Shown here piece after piece: positions 57,776-60,933 of a stretch of 60,933 nt of DNA. The translations under genes were made by a program, and so were the position numbers. The notes under the pieces were generated by a model that ran no database searches, was not told the DNA's origin, and worked only from the letters and a program-made list of their open reading frames with translations. This DNA comes from a virus, in IMG/VR virus record IMGVR_UViG_3300037114_000075, positions 1-60,933 of that record; one strand, given 5' to 3'. Every line of letters begins with the position of its first letter. Within the stretch, counting starts at the first letter, position 1.

Positions 57776-58297
57776 ATGGCGTCCAAGACAGATACACCGA
57801 GAAGCGGGTGGCCGCCGTCTGGTTTAACGAACAGCCTCTTTCTCGCCATCGCCGTCGTCGGTGGGTTCTGGGCGCTTGCCGATCCGCGCGGGGACATCGC
57901 CGGCATCAAGAGCAACTATCTTACAATTCGCGAGCATGACGAATTTAAGGGTTCGATGGCTGTCGAAATTAGCCGACTCGACACCGAGATTACGCGAGTT
58001 GAAGATGAAGATGTTACCAAAACCGACGCCTCTCTCGCCAAGAGTGCAGTAGACAATCGGACGGCCGACATCCAGCGGCAGATCGATGAGATCGTAAACG
58101 CCGACGACAAGGTTTCCGAGGCACGCTCTGCGGCCCTTGACAGGTCTGCCAGCGACCGAAGCTCCGCGCTCGAAAAGGAATTCAACAGTTCCGTTGGGGC
58201 GCTGCAGGGGCAAATCGGCGAGCTGAGAAGCAGAATGAACGATCTGCAGGAACAGCTAAATAATTTGCGAGCGGCGCCAGCCAGAGCCCCTCACTAA
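57776..58297 (+). CDS. Membrane-anchored coiled-coil protein (i-spanin candidate)
   Basis: 173 residues from MASKTDTPRSGWPPSGLTNS. One N-terminal membrane helix (LFLAIAVVGGFWALA), then a long predicted coiled coil (MAVEISRLDTEITRVEDEDV... ELRSRMNDLQEQLNNL). This is the Rz-like topology: anchored in the inner membrane with a periplasmic rod. A partner o-spanin could be the lipoprotein at 56139. It is a topology-based guess. Confidence 0.6.
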   Translation: MASKTDTPRSGWPPSGLTNSLFLAIAVVGGFWALADPRGDIAGIKSNYLTIREHDEFKGSMAVEISRLDTEITRVEDEDVTKTDASLAKSAVDNRTADIQRQIDEIVNADDKVSEARSAALDRSASDRSSALEKEFNSSVGALQGQIGELRSRMNDLQEQLNNLRAAPARAPH

Positions 58298-58314
58298 CTG
58301 GAAAGGATTCGCCC

Positions 58315-58476
58315 ATGCTGTTCACCATCCTGATCATCATCCTGATTCTCGCGCTGATCGGCGGCTTGCCTAGGTGGGGCTATTCCTCGGGCTGGGGTTA
58401 CGGGCCTTCGGGCGGAATCGGGTTGATCCTTGTCATCATCATCCTTGTTGTCCTGTTCGGGAACGGGCGGTTGTGA
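58315..58476 (+). CDS. DUF3309 membrane protein (53 aa)
   Basis: MLFTILIIILILALIGGLPR, WGYSSGWGYGPSGGIGLI then LVIIILVVLF matches the DUF3309 family: two short membrane helices around a W-GYSxGWGYxPSGG loop. It is widespread in proteobacterial chromosomes, so this copy was probably picked up from a host. Function unknown. Confidence 0.85.
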   Translation: MLFTILIIILILALIGGLPRWGYSSGWGYGPSGGIGLILVIIILVVLFGNGRL

Positions 58477-58627
58477 TGACGGGCGCGCCCGACAAGCCAG
58501 GACCGCCTATTTTCGTCCCTCCGCCGCCTCCGGCTATGCTGCTTCGACCATCCTCGTTCTCTATCTCGCGGTGCAGACGCATTACGCCGATGCCGGAGGG
58601 TTTAAGCCGCGCGTCGATCCGTATTGA
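58476..58627 (+). pseudogene. Small Pro-rich membrane protein, apparently frameshifted
   Basis: The frame from ATG 58476 (overlapping the DUF3309 stop) gives MTGAPDKPGPPIFVPPPPPA, a plausible start. The -1 frame gives a plausible end with a membrane helix (SGYAASTILVLYLAVQTHYA) stopping at 58625-58627. A one-base change in the CCTCCGCCGCCTCC tract (about 58520-58533) would join them into a protein of about 50 residues. Either real decay or an assembly error. Confidence 0.5.
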
Positions 58628-58644
58628 TCGGAGGGAATCGCGCC

Positions 58645-58914
58645 ATGCCGCTTTCACAGAAACAGCGCTTCGAGATCGTTCTCGCGCGCGGCAGGGTGTC
58701 CGGGCCAGAGCTTGCGAAGCGATACGGCGTCGAGCCGTATGCCATCCACGCTGTTTGGGAGAACGCGCGGCGCAAGATGCATATGACGCCGGTCATGCAA
58801 GGCAAAATAAAAGTTCCCGCCTGCTTCTCGCGCGCACGCTCGGCGCTGGCAATGGCGCGGCTCGACAGTATGATGGCCGAGTTCAGCGCGCCGCGCGCGG
58901 GACGGAAAAGATAA
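58645..58914 (+). CDS. Small HTH protein
   Basis: 89 residues after GGAGGGA. PLSQKQRFEIVLARGRVSGP then ELAKRYGVEPYAIHAVWENA is a helix-turn-helix of homeodomain-like type. The rest is basic. Last gene of the rightward block; it overlaps the convergent HEXXH gene tail-to-tail by 32 bases with no terminator between. Confidence 0.65.
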   Translation: MPLSQKQRFEIVLARGRVSGPELAKRYGVEPYAIHAVWENARRKMHMTPVMQGKIKVPACFSRARSALAMARLDSMMAEFSAPRAGRKR

Positions 58915-59359
58915 TCCTCGGCGGCGTCGCGCAGATCTTGCCCCAGGCCGGATGCCAATATCCGCGGATGCAGTGCAAGATCTCGTGCGCCAGGATCATG
59001 CCGTCGTCAGGATCGTCCCAATTCGCGTAGCCAAATCGCGGCGTGGCGTGGATGCCCCATCCCGCCGGAGCGACGATCTCGCACGGGATCTGCCCGATCT
59101 GGGTATAGGCTTCGTCGCCCGGTGGGCGGCCTGAATAGAACTGCGCTTGCGGCTCGAATGTCAGCCGGATCGACATCGGCGGAACTGAGGTGTTGAGCAT
59201 ATCGGCCGCGCGTTCTGCGGGGGTCAGCTCGACTGGCGCGACATAGCTGGCGTGCGCCTCAAATTCCTGCCAAGCACCAAATGAATCGAAACCACAGATG
59301 GCCCCGATCATCCACATTGCGAGCCCTGGAAGGACTATCCGCAAGATTTTACTTTCCAT
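58883..59359 (-). CDS. Exported HEXXH metalloprotease-like protein
   Basis: 158 residues from MESKILRIVLPGLAMWMIGA: an N-terminal membrane or signal segment to about residue 24. GMILAHEILHCIRGYWHPAW contains HEILH at 125-129, the zinc-binding HEXXH motif, with a following Trp-His that could supply the third ligand. The upstream region (GQIPCEIVAPAGWGIHATPR) is beta-rich. It should act outside the cytoplasm. It is the last gene of the leftward operon. Confidence 0.7.
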   Translation of the reverse strand: MESKILRIVLPGLAMWMIGAICGFDSFGAWQEFEAHASYVAPVELTPAERAADMLNTSVPPMSIRLTFEPQAQFYSGRPPGDEAYTQIGQIPCEIVAPAGWGIHATPRFGYANWDDPDDGMILAHEILHCIRGYWHPAWGKICATPPRIIFSVPRAAR

Positions 59360-60185
59360 CGGCCGCCCCACCGTACCCTCTCTGCATCTCGTGCAGGATC
59401 GCATCGCGCACGCCCGCACCTAGGCCGGCCGGCGCGTACAGCGTGAAGTTGATGCCCTCAAAGACAACGGCGTCGTCCTGCGCTGCGCGGGGGAAATTAC
59501 GGGTGGGGTTATCGATGGTCACCTGATCCCCGCCAAGCGTGATGGACATCCCATATCCGCCCGCGACGTCATATGTCGCCGATACGGGAGGCGAGGGACC
59601 GTAGACGAAGACATGGTCCCCAGGCATCGGCGGAAGGTGTGGGATGACGGTGAAGTGGTATCCGGCGGGAGGCATCGCCAATCCGTCGAAGCAGGCGCGT
59701 TGGTACAAATCCATCTGCTCCTGGTTCATGCTCCCCGTGTCGGTGACTCCGCTGACTCCCGGGTTCAACTCGCAATCGAAGGTATAGCTTACCTCGCCGC
59801 CGAGATCAGGTGCGCGTCCCGGCACAAGATCCATGCGCGTCGTCGCCGCGAGATTGATCGTGGTGGAGAAGTATCTATTGGCCGCCGCGTTCCCGCCGCG
59901 GCGAATGTCGAGCGTCAGGAAGTCGCCCCACCTGTGCGCCGCGAAGCTCCATCCCGCAATCTGCCGCGCCTGCTCGTCGCGGAAGGCATCATGGAATTCC
60001 TGCCAACGGGGCATCACATGCGCGACGGCGGCTTCATCGGCAAGGCCGGTGAGCACGTTAGTGACATACTTGGCCGCCATATCGCTTGGCGAGGGCGGCG
60101 CGGTCTGCGGAGCGGCGCTGCCGGTCTGTTGCTGGCAGCATCCGAGCAGAACGAGAGAGGCTAGGGCAAGCATAGAGTGTCTCAT
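59349..60185 (-). CDS. Lipoprotein of unknown function
   Basis: 278 residues from MRHSMLALASLVLLGCCQQQ, with lipobox LLGC. The mature part includes ARQIAGWSFAAHRWGDFLTL, EVSYTFDCELNPGVSGVTDT and PAGYHFTVIPHLPPMPGDHV, mostly beta structure. It overlaps the HEXXH gene by 11 bases, so the two are co-translated and may work together at the cell envelope. Exclusion of other phages is one possible role, not shown. Confidence 0.7.
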   Translation of the reverse strand: MRHSMLALASLVLLGCCQQQTGSAAPQTAPPSPSDMAAKYVTNVLTGLADEAAVAHVMPRWQEFHDAFRDEQARQIAGWSFAAHRWGDFLTLDIRRGGNAAANRYFSTTINLAATTRMDLVPGRAPDLGGEVSYTFDCELNPGVSGVTDTGSMNQEQMDLYQRACFDGLAMPPAGYHFTVIPHLPPMPGDHVFVYGPSPPVSATYDVAGGYGMSITLGGDQVTIDNPTRNFPRAAQDDAVVFEGINFTLYAPAGLGAGVRDAILHEMQRGYGGAADGK

Positions 60186-60214
60186 GGCGAAAGATCCTCT
60201 TTTGGGGTTGGCGC

Positions 60215-60933
60215 TCACTTCGGCGGCTCCTGTTGAGATGGCGGGGCGGGGAGCAGTGTGAAACGGGCTAACCAACGCGACGGCGCCGTAGCAAACATTT
60301 GGCGCGCTTCGTTCTCATAGAAGATCGCCGCGACCCATCCTCCGGTAGTTCGAGGCGTATCGTGCTCACGCATCAAGCCATCCTTCACAAAACGATATAG
60401 GCCGCCTTCAGCATTTTGATGCGTCGGCTGCCACTCATCCTTCGGCGCGGCCTCGGCGGCAGCAATCGCGGCTTCTTGGGCGCGAGCAAATTTCAGCAGA
60501 GCTACGCCTTCGGCGCTCGTTGAATCGACCCTCGCGATCCCGGCATGACCAGAAAAGAGAAGTAGAATATGCTCCTCGCCTTCGATAACGCGAACGCTCA
60601 ACATTCCCAAGGCCGCAAGCATCCGCGCGTTGACAGGCTCCTGCGGGGCGCGGCGGTTCATCGCGGCGATGCTGGCACAGGAAGCATCATTTGCGGCTTC
60701 AAACGCCTCATTCGCGCGTAGCAACTCTTCCTCAGAAAGCTGATCGCGGCGTAAACCAGTGATCAACAGAAGCGCTCTGGAAAGTTTTTCACGCGCCACG
60801 CGCTCGACTTCATCCGTCGAAGGCTGCGGCCCGGCTGTTACACCGGGCCTAGAGTCAGAGGGTTGGTTGGTCGTAAATACCCTTTCTCGGTCACGTGGCA
60901 TCACCTCACTTTCTTTCTCCGCGACGGCGAACG
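60215..60933 (-). CDS. Hypothetical protein, C-terminal part (begins at 216 across the junction)
   Basis: On the circle this frame continues from base 1 into 60933 and ends at 60215, for about 273 residues in total. The visible part has an acidic helical region (EEELLRANEAFEAANDASCA), a beta segment (LSVRVIEGEEHILLLFSGHA) and a C-terminal region (GLYRFVKDGLMREHDTPRTT, GWVAAIFYENEARQMFATAP). No family recognised. The gene starts a coupled set with the lipoprotein and HEXXH genes. Confidence 0.7.
   Translation of the reverse strand, partial: FAVAEKESEVMPRDRERVFTTNQPSDSRPGVTAGPQPSTDEVERVAREKLSRALLLITGLRRDQLSEEELLRANEAFEAANDASCASIAAMNRRAPQEPVNARMLAALGMLSVRVIEGEEHILLLFSGHAGIARVDSTSAEGVALLKFARAQEAAIAAAEAAPKDEWQPTHQNAEGGLYRFVKDGLMREHDTPRTTGGWVAAIFYENEARQMFATAPSRWLARFTLLPAPPSQQEPPK
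60821..60933. repeat. Terminal direct repeat, right copy
   Basis: Exact second copy of bases 1-113. At 113 bp it looks like an assembly overlap rather than a biological terminal repeat, but a short physical terminal redundancy cannot be excluded from sequence alone. Confidence 0.95.

Noticed and set aside
1-60933. CRISPR array, insertion sequence, integrase or attachment site
   Set aside because: I found no regularly spaced repeats, no transposase or recombinase motifs, and no tRNA-end duplication. Absence is judged by eye only.

Overview
The window is best read as one complete, circularly closed genome of a contractile-tailed phage (myovirus morphotype) that infects an alphaproteobacterium, probably from the Rhizobiales/Hyphomicrobiales. 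Bases 1-113 recur exactly at 60821-60933, and one minus-strand gene reads in frame across the joined ends, so the real genome is about 60.82 kb. The host guess rests on inference only: high GC, many small proteins of alphaproteobacterial phage type (MSEMI... family, DUF6197-like, DUF3309, DUF2158-like), and a close match to an alphaproteobacterial-type parS site. I see no integrase and no clear lysogeny repressor.

Layout. A leftward block of small, mostly unknown genes runs from about 4637 down to 207, crosses the junction, and continues from 60933 to 58883 (small early-type proteins, one tRNA, a lipoprotein, an HEXXH protein). It diverges from the rightward genes at a compact switch at 4637-4773, with a promoter on each strand and a palindromic operator candidate beside a small HTH gene. 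Rightward genes begin with DNA metabolism (5.0-14.8 kb): RuvC-like resolvase, DPQY methyltransferase, DUF1376 replication protein, ParB-N/methyltransferase fusion, YkgJ-like protein, J-domain protein, DUF5131 protein.

Packaging and head (13.7-29.9 kb): small and large terminase, DUF1073 portal, MuF-type head protein, HNH endonuclease, Nudix-DUF2213 prohead protease, scaffold, GIY-YIG endonuclease, decoration protein, DUF2184 major capsid protein, connector. Connector and tail genes (29.9-50.1 kb): neck and completion proteins, DUF3383 sheath, tube, tail chaperones with a -1 frameshift site, short tape measure, baseplate hub/spike/gp25/gpJ/DUF2612, and two receptor-binding proteins. Lysis and accessory genes follow (50.1-58.9 kb): two muralytic enzymes, holin candidates, two more DNA methyltransferases and many tiny membrane or exported proteins.

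Most notable: (1) one beta-rich module occurs about 13 times, inserted in six different virion proteins; (2) four genes inside the virion cassette, including both receptor-binding proteins, begin with Sec signal peptides; (3) a near-perfect chromosomal parS site lies between terminase and portal, in a genome that also has a ParB-N/methyltransferase fusion; (4) there are four solitary DNA methyltransferases, one of them flanked by a 39-bp direct repeat; (5) a GGGTTTT slippery site lies in the tail chaperone overlap.
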